A stretch of DNA of 64,000 nt from Colias croceus (Eukaryota; Arthropoda; Insecta; Lepidoptera; Pieridae): assembly GCF_905220415.1 (NCBI RefSeq), contig NC_059548.1:10976501-11040500 (forward strand), written 5' to 3'. A program made the position numbers and the translations under genes. The notes below the pieces were generated by a model, which was given only the letters and a program-made list of their open reading frames with translations, did no database searches and was not told the DNA's origin. Shown one piece after another: positions 40,585 to 50,539 of the stretch; positions within the stretch are counted from its first letter, which is position 1; each line of letters starts with the position of its first letter.

Positions 40585-43500
40585 TTACTCTCTTATGTTA
40601 CACATACTAATATTAACAAATTTTAATAATAACAAAGCATTTACAGGCTTAGTTAAGGCATCTGCCAACTGATCCTCAGTCTTAACATATTTAACAACAA
40701 TCTTTCCTTTATTAATTAACTCTCTAACATAATGGTAACGTATATCAATATGTTTTAGTCTTTTAATACATTCAGTACTGGCTACCTTAATAGCGGACTG
40801 ATTGTCACACATAATAGTAACAGGACACATATTTACATTAGGAAAAAGATCTTTCAATATGTTTATTAGCCAACACGCCTCACCTCCAGCCATACTCATA
40901 GAGATATATTCGGATTCAGTTGAAGAAAGGCTTACTGAACATTGTTTCTTGGAGCACCAAGAGACTAAACAATTATTAAACATGAAACAGAAACCCGTGG
41001 TGGATTTCCTATCAACTAAATCTCCACCCCAGTTAGCATCACAATAACCTATGAGTTTACCATTATTATTACATTTGTAAACAAGTTTATAATCTAAAGT
41101 ATGTCTTATATATCTTAGCACTCTCTTCAATGATGACAATAACATATTATTAGCTTTATTTTGATACCTACTAAGGATAGATACAGATATACATAAATCA
41201 GGCCTTGTACCACATGCTGCATACATGAGACATCCTATTATTTGTCTACATAAGTTTTCTATACCTTTATCTGACTTTTCGTCACAGTTCTGACTGAATA
41301 CAAAATTTTGATCGATAGGAGATGATACAGGCTTACAATTTTCCATATGAAAACGCTTCAAAACATTTAATAAATATTCCTTTTGTGATAACTCAGTTAC
41401 ACCTGTCTCTAAATTTTGTTTAACATTAATACCAATAAAATCAGATATGAAACCTAAAGTCTTCATTCTAAATTTTTTACACAACATACTTTTAAACTCA
41501 TTTACACTAGTTTCATCTGTACCAAATGTCAAAATATCATCAACATACAGTAGTACATAAATTTTACATTTATCATTGCTCTTTACATAAAGACACGAAT
41601 CAGCTTTAGATTTTACAAAATTTTCCTGTGTCATTACTGAGTTAAACTTGTCATTCCAGTGTTTAGGAGACTTCTTAAGGCCATATAAAGACTTATGTAA
41701 TTTAACAACATTATTATTACTATTAAATGCTCCTTCTGGTAGCTGTAAGTACACATTATCCTTAATTTCACCATACAGAAATGCCCCAGTGACATCCATT
41801 TGATGGATTGGTAATTTTAACAAAGTAGCAACAGATACAAACAATCTAAATGTGGTTAACTTTGCCACTGGTGCATAAATGTCATTATAATCAATATCAT
41901 TGTTTTGCTCAAATCCCCTAGCTACTAATCTGGCCTTGTATTGCTTTACCCCATTAATATACTTAATTTTGAATACCCATTTACTAGAAATTACCTTACA
42001 ATCATCAGGCTTCTGACAAAATTCCCATGTCCTATTTTCTGCTAGAGTGTTCAGCTCTGTTTGCATCGCTTTTTGCCATTCTGATGCATTTTCATGCCTC
42101 ATAGCTTCTTGGTACGTTCTCGGCTCATCCTCATTTAACAAAACTATATTATTGCATGTGTAGAATGATGTTCGCTTTTTCTTACGCTGACTAGGTTCCC
42201 TTCTCTGTGGCTCTGAGACCTCTGTGTCATCATCAGTGCAGTCCTCACTATTAGCTGGTTCATAAACACTATCATCATCACAATCTTCAGAACTTGAAGC
42301 ACTTGATTCTTCCTCTGGTAATTGCAATTCCACATTTTGGCTTGGCATTTCTCCCTTTTCTTGTTCATCGTTCAATACTATATTATAATCAATTTCTTTT
42401 GAGCATTTTAAAAATATCACATCTCTTTTTATTTGAACGGTATTGTTTTTCTCAAAGAATATTCTGTATCCTTTTGTGTCCTCTCCATAGCCAACCATAA
42501 TTCCACTTTCACCTTTTGAGTCCCATTTAGTTCTCTTTTCTTTCGGGATATGGACAAATACGGGGTTTCCGAAGATCTTTAAATCATGTATGTTATAACT
42601 TTTGCCTGTCCAAACCTCATATGGAGTTTTCACTTTATTAGTACTCAGTCCTGTTCGGTTAAGTACAAAACATCCAGTATTTATCGCCTCAGCCCATAGT
42701 TTCTTTGGCAATCCCTTGGTGTACAATAGAGATCGAGCTGTTTCCACCAATGTTCTATTTTCACGCTCAGCTTTTCCGTTTTGCTCTGGAGTGTATGTTA
42801 CTGTTGTCTGATGTACAATTCCAAACTGGGCAAACATTTCCTTCATGTCTTTATTAATAAACTCCAAACCATTATCACTCCGAAAATATAAAATTTTATT
42901 TCCTGTCATATTTTCACATATTTTTATAAACTTCTCAACATAAGCTTTGACTTCATATTTTCCTTTCAAAAAATAGATTGTTCTGTAACTTGAAAAATCA
43001 TCTTTCAGCAGAAGAAAATACTTGGCTCCTCCAATGGAAGCCTCCTCCATCGGGCCGCATACATCCGCATGGATTAATTCACATACTCTTGAAGTAGTCG
43101 TCTGACTTATAAAAAAAGGCAGGCGATGTGATTTGCCCTCTAAACATCCCTTGCAGTTGTCAACAAAGTTATCAGAAGCTTTAATATTATTCTGCGCTAG
43201 TACTTTCTTCACATGTTGTATGTTTTGATGTGCTAGTTTTTCGTGCCATTCATTTAAGCTAGATTGCACCATAGCCATGTTTGCTGTAACATGTTTGTAA
43301 CGTACTTCTAATAAATACATATCTTGATTACGATATGATATTGCACATACTTTGTTTTGTTTTAAAAATTTGCAAGTGTTCTCATTAGTAACCATGACGT
43401 AACCCCTGTCTGTGACACATTTGACAGATAGCAGGTTTGTTTTCAATTCCGGTACGAATAGCACACAGTCTATGGTTGTATCAATCCATTTTTCGCCATT

Positions 43501-44550
43501 GTTTACTTGCAGCACTATCTGTCCAGAACCATGCACACTACATAAGTTACCGTTCCCTACAGTAACAAAGGTGTCCGATGTTGATGGAGTATATGTCGTA
43601 AATAACTCACGATCATAACACATATGGTTACTAGCACCTGTGTCCACTATCCACTGTGCCTTTTGAAAGAGTCCACTGGCACTCTGGGTTACAAACGCGT
43701 TATTATTGTCACTCTTGTCTTTGTCTTTATTCTTTCTAAACCAGCATTCACTTTTTAAATGACCTATTTTCTTGCAATAAAAACACTTTTTACCTCGTTT
43801 GTTATCATTTTCTGATTTGTTTTGTTTATTACGGCACTCACTTTGAAAATGTCCTTTGTTATTACACTTATAGCACTTAATGTCCTTTTTATCAGATCCT
43901 CTTGCAATGAAAGCCGCAGACGATGCTGATTGCACGGGCAATTCCTTTCTGTCTTTCAACCTCTCCTCTTCAATCAACAACCTTGCCACTAAATTATCGT
44001 AGGTTTGTTTATTATCCGGCGCCGACTCCCAAGCCGAAACGAAATGTTTATATTCTTCTGGCAACGACATTAATACTTTAGTAATTACAAATCTATCTGA
44101 TATTTCTTCGCCCATCTGTTTCAGTGTATTCTGCATTTCTTGTATTTTTGACAAAAATACGGACATATCTATTCCTTTTTCAAACTTGTATTGGAAGAAT
44201 CTCTGCTGTATAATATGCACACTCGTCTCAGTCTTTTGTTCATAAACGCTTTGAAGTTTACGCCACATCTCAGCAGAAGTTGTACACGTTATTATATGTA
44301 ACATAGCCTCCTCCGACATCCGTGTAACGAGAAAACTTTGTACCTTGGCATCTTTTGTTTCCCATGCCGGTATTTCACTGGCGACTTCAGGCTTCACCCT
44401 TTTTCCCTCCAATATGTCCAACCAACCAAGGCCCCGCAGCTGCACTGTTGTTTGAAATTTCCAAATATTCCAATTTCTGGCTCCTTCCAACTTCATGACA
44501 TTGGCGTTGTTATTACTGTTGCCCTCCATTCCGACCTTGTCCTTTCCCAA
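40585..44550 (-). CDS. Copia Gag-Pol polyprotein (1321 aa)
   Basis: One uninterrupted ORF with domains in copia order. The Gag N-terminal part is followed by two CCHC zinc knuckles, CYKCNNKGHFQSEC and CFYCKKIGHLKSEC (residues about 225-270). Protease has WIVDTGASNHM. Integrase has an H-H-C-C module (WHEKLAHQN...CKGCLEGK), then HADVCGPM, FRSDNGLEF and TPEQNGKAERENRTL, giving the D-D-E catalytic set. Reverse transcriptase has YKARLVARGFEQ, MDVTGAFLYGEI and LLYVDDILTFG. RNase H is at the C-terminus (YCDANWGGDLVDRKSTTGF, STESEYISM). Integrase preceding RT is diagnostic of Ty1/copia. No frameshift or premature stop is present. The start ATG at 44550 lies 159 nt after the LTR. Confidence 0.96.
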   Translation of the reverse strand: MGKDKVGMEGNSNNNANVMKLEGARNWNIWKFQTTVQLRGLGWLDILEGKRVKPEVASEIPAWETKDAKVQSFLVTRMSEEAMLHIITCTTSAEMWRKLQSVYEQKTETSVHIIQQRFFQYKFEKGIDMSVFLSKIQEMQNTLKQMGEEISDRFVITKVLMSLPEEYKHFVSAWESAPDNKQTYDNLVARLLIEEERLKDRKELPVQSASSAAFIARGSDKKDIKCYKCNNKGHFQSECRNKQNKSENDNKRGKKCFYCKKIGHLKSECWFRKNKDKDKSDNNNAFVTQSASGLFQKAQWIVDTGASNHMCYDRELFTTYTPSTSDTFVTVGNGNLCSVHGSGQIVLQVNNGEKWIDTTIDCVLFVPELKTNLLSVKCVTDRGYVMVTNENTCKFLKQNKVCAISYRNQDMYLLEVRYKHVTANMAMVQSSLNEWHEKLAHQNIQHVKKVLAQNNIKASDNFVDNCKGCLEGKSHRLPFFISQTTTSRVCELIHADVCGPMEEASIGGAKYFLLLKDDFSSYRTIYFLKGKYEVKAYVEKFIKICENMTGNKILYFRSDNGLEFINKDMKEMFAQFGIVHQTTVTYTPEQNGKAERENRTLVETARSLLYTKGLPKKLWAEAINTGCFVLNRTGLSTNKVKTPYEVWTGKSYNIHDLKIFGNPVFVHIPKEKRTKWDSKGESGIMVGYGEDTKGYRIFFEKNNTVQIKRDVIFLKCSKEIDYNIVLNDEQEKGEMPSQNVELQLPEEESSASSSEDCDDDSVYEPANSEDCTDDDTEVSEPQRREPSQRKKKRTSFYTCNNIVLLNEDEPRTYQEAMRHENASEWQKAMQTELNTLAENRTWEFCQKPDDCKVISSKWVFKIKYINGVKQYKARLVARGFEQNNDIDYNDIYAPVAKLTTFRLFVSVATLLKLPIHQMDVTGAFLYGEIKDNVYLQLPEGAFNSNNNVVKLHKSLYGLKKSPKHWNDKFNSVMTQENFVKSKADSCLYVKSNDKCKIYVLLYVDDILTFGTDETSVNEFKSMLCKKFRMKTLGFISDFIGINVKQNLETGVTELSQKEYLLNVLKRFHMENCKPVSSPIDQNFVFSQNCDEKSDKGIENLCRQIIGCLMYAACGTRPDLCISVSILSRYQNKANNMLLSSLKRVLRYIRHTLDYKLVYKCNNNGKLIGYCDANWGGDLVDRKSTTGFCFMFNNCLVSWCSKKQCSVSLSSTESEYISMSMAGGEACWLINILKDLFPNVNMCPVTIMCDNQSAIKVASTECIKRLKHIDIRYHYVRELINKGKIVVKYVKTEDQLADALTKPVNALLLLKFVNISMCNIRE

Positions 44551-44695
44551 CTAGGAACAAGTATATTTCGACGATTCTTCGATAATCAGTGCCCGCCCAA
44601 GCCAAGCACGCCGCCGCGAGATAATCTCACTTTCCTTCTCGAAGACTTTCCGCTGTCGCAACTCACGCCAATCTACAACAAGCAGGTGTATGTGC

Positions 44696-44709
44696 CTGGG
44701 CCCATAACC
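44696..44709 (-). other. Copia primer-binding site (internal initiator-Met tRNA)
   Basis: The + strand reads ctgggcccataacc directly against the LTR start at 44710. This equals the anticodon stem-loop of eukaryotic initiator Met tRNA as I know it. The minus strand (ggttatgggcccag) would therefore pair with a half-molecule of that tRNA, the priming mode known for Drosophila copia. Confidence 0.88.
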
Positions 44710-44903
44710 TGTAGTTGAATAAAAACAGCGAATACTTTTGATAATGTGGAGTTTTATTTCATATCGACTTTTACAATAAGGCGCACACAGCAAGATATGG
44801 CGTGGCAGTACATTAGTAAAAGGAAACGGACATAGACATACAGATTCAAGATACAGTGTTGCAAACTTAATATTACATTGTCTATTACAGACTTATGCCA
44901 ACA
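44710..44903 (-). repeat. 5' LTR of the copia element
   Basis: 194 bp, identical to 40352-40545, followed on the minus strand by the primer-binding site. Confidence 0.94.
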
Positions 44904-44908
44904 CTTTG

Positions 44909-45743
44909 TGTTTGTATTCATATAAAACCAGTTTATATACCAACTTAATTATTTTTTATTGCTCATTTATTTAGATTTTCGGCCTATTCATTGGGCCCTA
45001 CTTTGGGCTTACTACCTACCAAAACATAATTATACTAACTAGCATCGGAGTTTTTGATACGTTGCTACACATCCATGCCCTCAAATCCCATGGCCCAAAG
45101 CTCCACCATCGCATTCGCGTTCGCGTGACCCTAAGGTCACAGTTACACGTGTGCGACTAACGAGTGGTTGACCTCCGCAGAGTGACTGCAGGTTGCAAGC
45201 CGACGGCCGGCCTGCATGTACCACCCATGCTGCAATGCGCGAATCCTGATACTGATTTTAATTAAACGATTCAATACATATAAACTTTCTATGATTGTAC
45301 TGTTGAAAATTTTTTATATTATAGTAACATCGATCCTTTATAAATAACATATTGATATCGACAAAAATAACAGCACCGCTCGATTTCACCCGCATAATTC
45401 TACAACAAACATTTTGCGCCGATATGGTAATTTAATTTCTATCGATAACAAAATACAACAATCATGTAATGTGTACTAGGAGCAATTAGTAATACTTGAC
45501 TAGGTAAGTAGGCAAATGGACACGAAATTATATGGTCAAATAGAGGCCTACTTAGCTATTCAATATGTCGACGAATTCTTAAGATCCGTAAATAGATAAA
45601 AAGGCAAACATCCGACATTCCACATATTTAACTGCTGGTTTAAATACATTTCAGTAAGCAACATTTGTACAGATTTAAATGAGTGTTTCAATTGATTTGC
45701 TGTGGTCACTCGTCGCTCATGTGTAAGCAGCTCACGGCTTTAG
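44909..45743. other. Non-coding DNA between the copia and piggyBac insertions
   Basis: No ORF or repeat family recognised. A GC-richer stretch at about 45060-45250 (cctccgcagagtgactgcag, gccgacggccggcctgcatg) stands out from the AT-rich surroundings. Its role is unknown. Confidence 0.4.
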
Positions 45744-45747
45744 TTAA

Positions 45748-47070
45748 CCCTAGAAACATAACCTTCGTCCATCTGATGAATACGCGGTACTAAATACGCC
45801 ATCTCTTTCTAACGCGTGCGCGTATAAACTTGCCTGTTCTTGTCAACTTAGTGTGCACCGCGCTGTTGCAGGCGACACCAGTGTTCAGCGCGTAAGTATT
45901 TTGTTTTTTGATTTATTGAGCATCTGTTCATCGTTTCGATGAATGGTTATGGTTTGTGTTAGTTTTGGTGACGGTTTGAAATATTTGCTTGCAGATTTTT
46001 GACATGGAGTCTCGACGTGCACTGAGTGATGACACAATTGCGCGATTATTGTTGGAAGAGGATGACACCAACTCACTGCCGGCTTCTTCGGATGGTGAAA
46101 ATGAAGACTTTATGGAGGTGGACGACGTGGAAAGCGATCAACAATATGAACCCTCTGACCAAGAGGACAGTCAGCAAATCCGTCACGGTTCATCACCATC
46201 TCACTCACGGGACCACGAGACCGACTCTCAATCACCTGCTGATTTATTGGAAGAGACTACTTCTTCATGTATTTTGACCTTACCACAAAGTACCATTCGT
46301 AGTCGCAATCGTCACGTTTGGGCCACAAGTAAAGGTCGTACATCAGGAAGGACAACTGCGATAAATATCGTCCATGTAGCAAGAGGGCCATCTCGTGGTG
46401 TAAGAGGAATGGTAGATCCTTTATTATTATTTGATCAGTTCATGACCGATCAGATATTTGAAGAAATATTGAAATGGACCAACTCTGAAATCGCTATAAA
46501 AAGACAAACGTATGAACAAGTCACATCTACTGGGATGATGGCCCATCTACGTCTACTGCCGACCCTCGACCGACTCAAGCACAATATTTGAATAAAAGGA
46601 AGGTTTGCGGTCTATGTTCCTATAAGCAGAGACGCATATAAATCATATTGCTCTAAGTGTAACACTGCAATTTGTGGTGAACATAAGGTTGAATTCTGTG
46701 TGAATTGCGCTGTGAATAATTAGCTTTTGTATTTTTTAAGTGTAGAGTTATGCACTAAGTTTATTTTGGCCAAAGAAAAAAAAGCTATATTTTGTTATTT
46801 TTTTTTTAATTTTAGTTTTTACGTACCTTATCAACTACGATCTCCTTAAAACTAGTGCCTTACGTTATTATAATAAAAGTAAATAAAGATTTCCTTTTTT
46901 TTAATTATTATGTTTTAATTATAAATAAGACCCTTATCCCTAAAAAATTATGTAGTAAACAGTTTTAAATTATAACGTTTTAAGTAAAAATTTCATACTT
47001 TAAAAAATGTTCATCAATATGATGAATGGTTATGTTTAAAGGGAGCATTCAGAAGGTTATGTCTCTAGGG
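45748..47070 (+). mobile_element. Internally deleted piggyBac transposon (1323 bp)
   Basis: The left end CCCTAGAAACATAACCTTC and the right end (inverse) CCCTAGAGACATAACCTTC form a terminal inverted repeat with one mismatch. TTAA lies on both sides (45744-45747 and 47071-47074), the diagnostic piggyBac target duplication. Subterminal copies of ttcatc...gatgaatggttatg sit at 45927-45951 and 47010-47034. The coding region keeps only its two ends, so this is a non-autonomous deletion derivative. Confidence 0.93.
46004..46723 (+). pseudogene. piggyBac transposase remnant (N-terminus plus C-terminal cysteine-rich domain)
   Basis: The ORF from ATG 46004 to TGA 46591 encodes about 195 aa beginning MESRRALSDDTIARLLLEED, with an acidic N-terminal region and then the start of the DDBD domain (DPLLLFDQFMTDQIFEEIL). 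After an internal deletion, 46594-46723 carries the C-terminal zinc domain: KVCGLCSYKQRR, then after a small frame break YKSYCSKCNTAICGEH and EFCVNCAVNN-stop. The DDD catalytic core is missing, so it cannot be active. An acceptor-like cttgcag at 45988-45994 and a cgcgtaagt donor upstream fit a 5' UTR intron. Confidence 0.88.
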
Positions 47071-47603
47071 TTAATATGATAATGTATGCCAGTCGTGTAA
47101 CAGAAGTGATTTACGGTAATTATTATAACTTAGTACAAAAATAGATTCGAATTTACACTAGGATGCGTCAACACTTAGATTTAAATATATTAAGTATTAA
47201 TACAAGGATTTGTGAAGCAGGTTAAATGTTTTAAGATTAATTTTATGTTATTCGAATATTACCGACCGTGATGTAACGATACTACTATAAATTTGATTTT
47301 TTTTGGATCAGTATAATTCTCTTTGCAAATGCTAATTATTATAAACTATGAATAAAGCATTGATTTTGTAACAATCTACGTATCATAAAAGATTAGATCT
47401 CGAAGAAGAGATATGATGAGCTAATCTAATTAGAAGAGAATGAATGAAAGTTCCTTAAACCCGCAATGAAACATATGAAAATAACAAAAACACACATTTC
47501 AAAGTCACAACTCACAACTATCCATTGCGATAAGCACACACGCTCAATGTACGTAAAATGTGATAAATATCGTCAGTGTATAGTTTAAAGTAAACAGATA
47601 CCG

Positions 47604-47613
47604 CTATAAATAG
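47604..47613. promoter_or_regulatory. MEF2-consensus site ctataaatag
   Basis: Exact CTAWWWWTAG match in context cgctataaatagac, upstream of HDAC4. Confidence 0.3.
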
Positions 47614-49464
47614 ACACGTACAAACACAACATGACCTGTTTTAAATTTAAAATCAGCCTTCGATGTTATTTATAATGAGAAATAAAGCTCTATGATCGGG
47701 TAAATTCCATCGCGCTCGTGTTACTTAAAATAGTCACTCTCTGATAAGTACAAATGGATAATAAATATAACTACAGCGTAATAAACTTGACTTCATTGGA
47801 TTTGTAAAACGTTTATTTTATTACGTTTCATAAAAAAAAAAATATTTTCGAAGAACGCAATAAAAATAGATTCACGTCTAGAATCATACACGTGTAGTAG
47901 GTACAATTTACGGGAATATTTCAAGGTCTGAATATAATCAACGATAATATTTATAAAGGAGGATTGTCGGCACTAGTGTGTTCCGTTAGTTTATGCAGTT
48001 TCGTTATAATGTTAGCATTAGTTTCGTAATTAGATTGTCCTTAGATGCGCCAACTGAACCAACAAAACAACACTTGAAGCTACTCCGATGGAATCTGACA
48101 TATTTGCATTCATTGCATTTGCATTGACTGTTTCATCAGAAAATGGATCTGAAATGCTACATATTTAAAGTAAAGCCATTTGGTCGCTCCAGTTCAGGCC
48201 GAGTCTCTATTTCGGTCTGTTTGTTTCACAACGACGCCTCCAGTACTATTTCCAATCGGCTAAATGCAGACGGACTCGAATGTATTATTCATTTTATTGC
48301 CCTCGATAATGTGGCAGAAATAAAGTGAAATACATATAAACTGCACGGGAAGTTCTGCATATTTATGTATAGTTGAGAAACGATAAAAATACATTAATAT
48401 TACTTTAAAATAAATATTTTACGTGTATGTAGCAGTATCAACATTACAAGTCCCCGTTTATCAAGTATCAATTAATAAGATTGGAAGTGAGCGATTTCTT
48501 GGAAAGAAATCAGGAAAACCCGAAATTATACGTTTAAGAATATGTAATTGAAATTCTGTTGCGATATCTGTATAGTTTTCACAGTACATTTAATAATAGT
48601 TGTTATCTGGTTTCCAAAGTTTAAACCAAAATTTGCGTAAATCCAGAAATCAAGGCTAAATCATTATCTATTTCTCATTCTAATTAGTTAAAAGAGAGGT
48701 CTGCTATGCTCATTTATTCTTATATATTATATATCCTTTAGAATTGGAAGATGATCCCACAATGCCGAATTGCAATAGTCGTAAAAACGACATAATTGCC
48801 AATATTACAATCACAGGTTGGTTCACGGCCGTGCGCTGACGCAGCTCACGTCGCGGCCGGCACGCGCGGCATGTCCGGTCACCGCCTGACACACACACAC
48901 ATATAATCACGATTTTGAACACTTTCTGCAGCGACCATTCGACTTGTATTCGTGTACTAGTTATCAATTTACACACATATAAATGTAAGTATGTTTGATT
49001 AGTACATTTCTTTGAACTGTAATCTTTAAACACGTGGTTAGACATGTGCATAACATTCATGCATTACCTACATAATCACAAAGTTTTCGTAGATTTTTCA
49101 ATTCTGTTAATACCTATTAGAAATTAAGAAATAAATTAAAGTTATTTTATATTATCATTGTTAAAATTTATGCGATATAAAATGTGTCTTAATTTTAATA
49201 ATTACTCTTATAAATTCGAAAATATTTAAATATAATTACAGTGCAAAACCATTACTTACTGTTCTCTATTCATACCTACCATAGAATAGATTTTATCTTG
49301 ATCAAAAACCAAGATTAGAAAAAGTTAATAAAAATTCATATATTATTCACAGTATAATTAACCCTCCAGCGCGCACGGCAGGCCTGTTGACGTGATTCGG
49401 CCCGCCGGCAGTCGGATCGGTTAGGATTAAGGTCAAGCGTGATCGTCACCCGTCTAATTGCCGG

Positions 49465-49474
49465 CTATAAATAG
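49465..49474. promoter_or_regulatory. MEF2-consensus site ctataaatag in a GC-richer island
   Basis: Exact match inside the palindrome-like ggctataaatagcc, within an island at 49370-49520 that looks like a compact regulatory element. Confidence 0.35.
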
Positions 49475-50277
49475 CCCGATAACAGTAACTGTGTTAGTTC
49501 CGCCTCCACTTAGTAGGGCTGCTAAACGCTGATATACTATCACTATATTATCGTTATCCATTCTACAGAACCAATGTTATGACTAACGCGATTCTAAGAA
49601 GCAATATACCTATTCGTTACCTAGAATTGAAATGCAAGGTAAATTCTTTTAAAATGCTATTGATTATATTTTTATTGATTTATTTTTTATTAGTTTGTAT
49701 ATTGCATCATATGTTTATAGTTTATACGTATCCATAAATTACATTTTTAATGTAATGTGATGCATAAATACATCGATGCAGATGTCATTATGTTATTTGC
49801 TATTAAAAAATAAAAACAAAGTCAAAGCGACGATGTTTAAAACTTAAAAAGATTTTCAATAAACTCTACAACGTTATTCATAATACTTGTTTGACACTCA
49901 CCATTGTGTCTAAATAATAAAGTCTTATATTTAACGAGATTGTAAAATTTAATAATTGACAACCCGAATCATTAGCGATTGGGCAATACCATTTGTTTGT
50001 ATCATATTTACAATGTTTCTGTGAGTACTTCGTGGTGAACTCATTGTGACGTAAATATCATACAAAAATAAGTTTAGGAGGAAAAAGATAGTTATCGTTT
50101 TAAATTCTCTCGAGTGTATTGTTCTGAAGCAGTGCAAAAGTTCAAAAGTATAGCAGTTCTGTGTAATTGCATAAGCATATTGTTCTTCATTGTAATAAAA
50201 ACATAATACACATCAAACTCTAAACGCACTATGGGAAGGTACACTGTATCTGCTTCCAAAACGTGCTATGGATATGA

Positions 50278-50475
50278 ACTAGCTTACCACCCGCGGCTTC
50301 GCCCGCTTGGTCTAAAACCTAATAAATTATATACTAAAACCTTCCTCTTAAATCACTCTATCTATTAAAAAAGCCGCATCAAAATCCGTTGCGTAGTTTT
50401 AAAGATTTAAGCATACACAGGGATATAGGGAAATAGGGACAGAGAAAGCGACTTTGCTTTATACTATGTAGTGAA
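50278..50475 (+). repeat. LINE 3'-end fragment (cggcttcgcccg type)
   Basis: Contains ccacccgcggcttcgcccgc, aaaatccgttgcgtagtttt, gatttaagcatacacaggga and actttgctttatactatgta, the familiar word order of lepidopteran LINE tails. Confidence 0.65.
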
Positions 50476-50539
50476 GTATAAGTCCTGAATCGTCCATTGC
50501 TGTCATTCTATTTTAGGTTATGATACACGACTGCAACGT

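Larger units (their letters stand above)
40352..44903 (-). mobile_element. Intact young Ty1/copia LTR retrotransposon
   Basis: 4552 bp with two 194-bp LTRs (TGTAGTTGAA...CCAACA on the + strand) that are identical by eye. A perfect 5-bp target duplication CTTTG flanks it at 40347-40351 and 44904-44908. On the minus strand the order is 5' LTR, initiator-Met half-tRNA primer site, 159-nt leader, one full-length gag-pol ORF, polypurine tract and 3' LTR. All parts look functional, so this is a recent insertion upstream of HDAC4 on the same strand. Confidence 0.96.
47075..50277. other. AT-rich non-coding DNA upstream of HDAC4
   Basis: No coding exon or named repeat seen. Two short islands of moderate GC stand out: around 48820-48895 (ttcacggccgtgcgctgacg) and around 49370-49520 (the latter contains ggctataaatagcc). 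Either could be a regulatory element. Confidence 0.4.
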
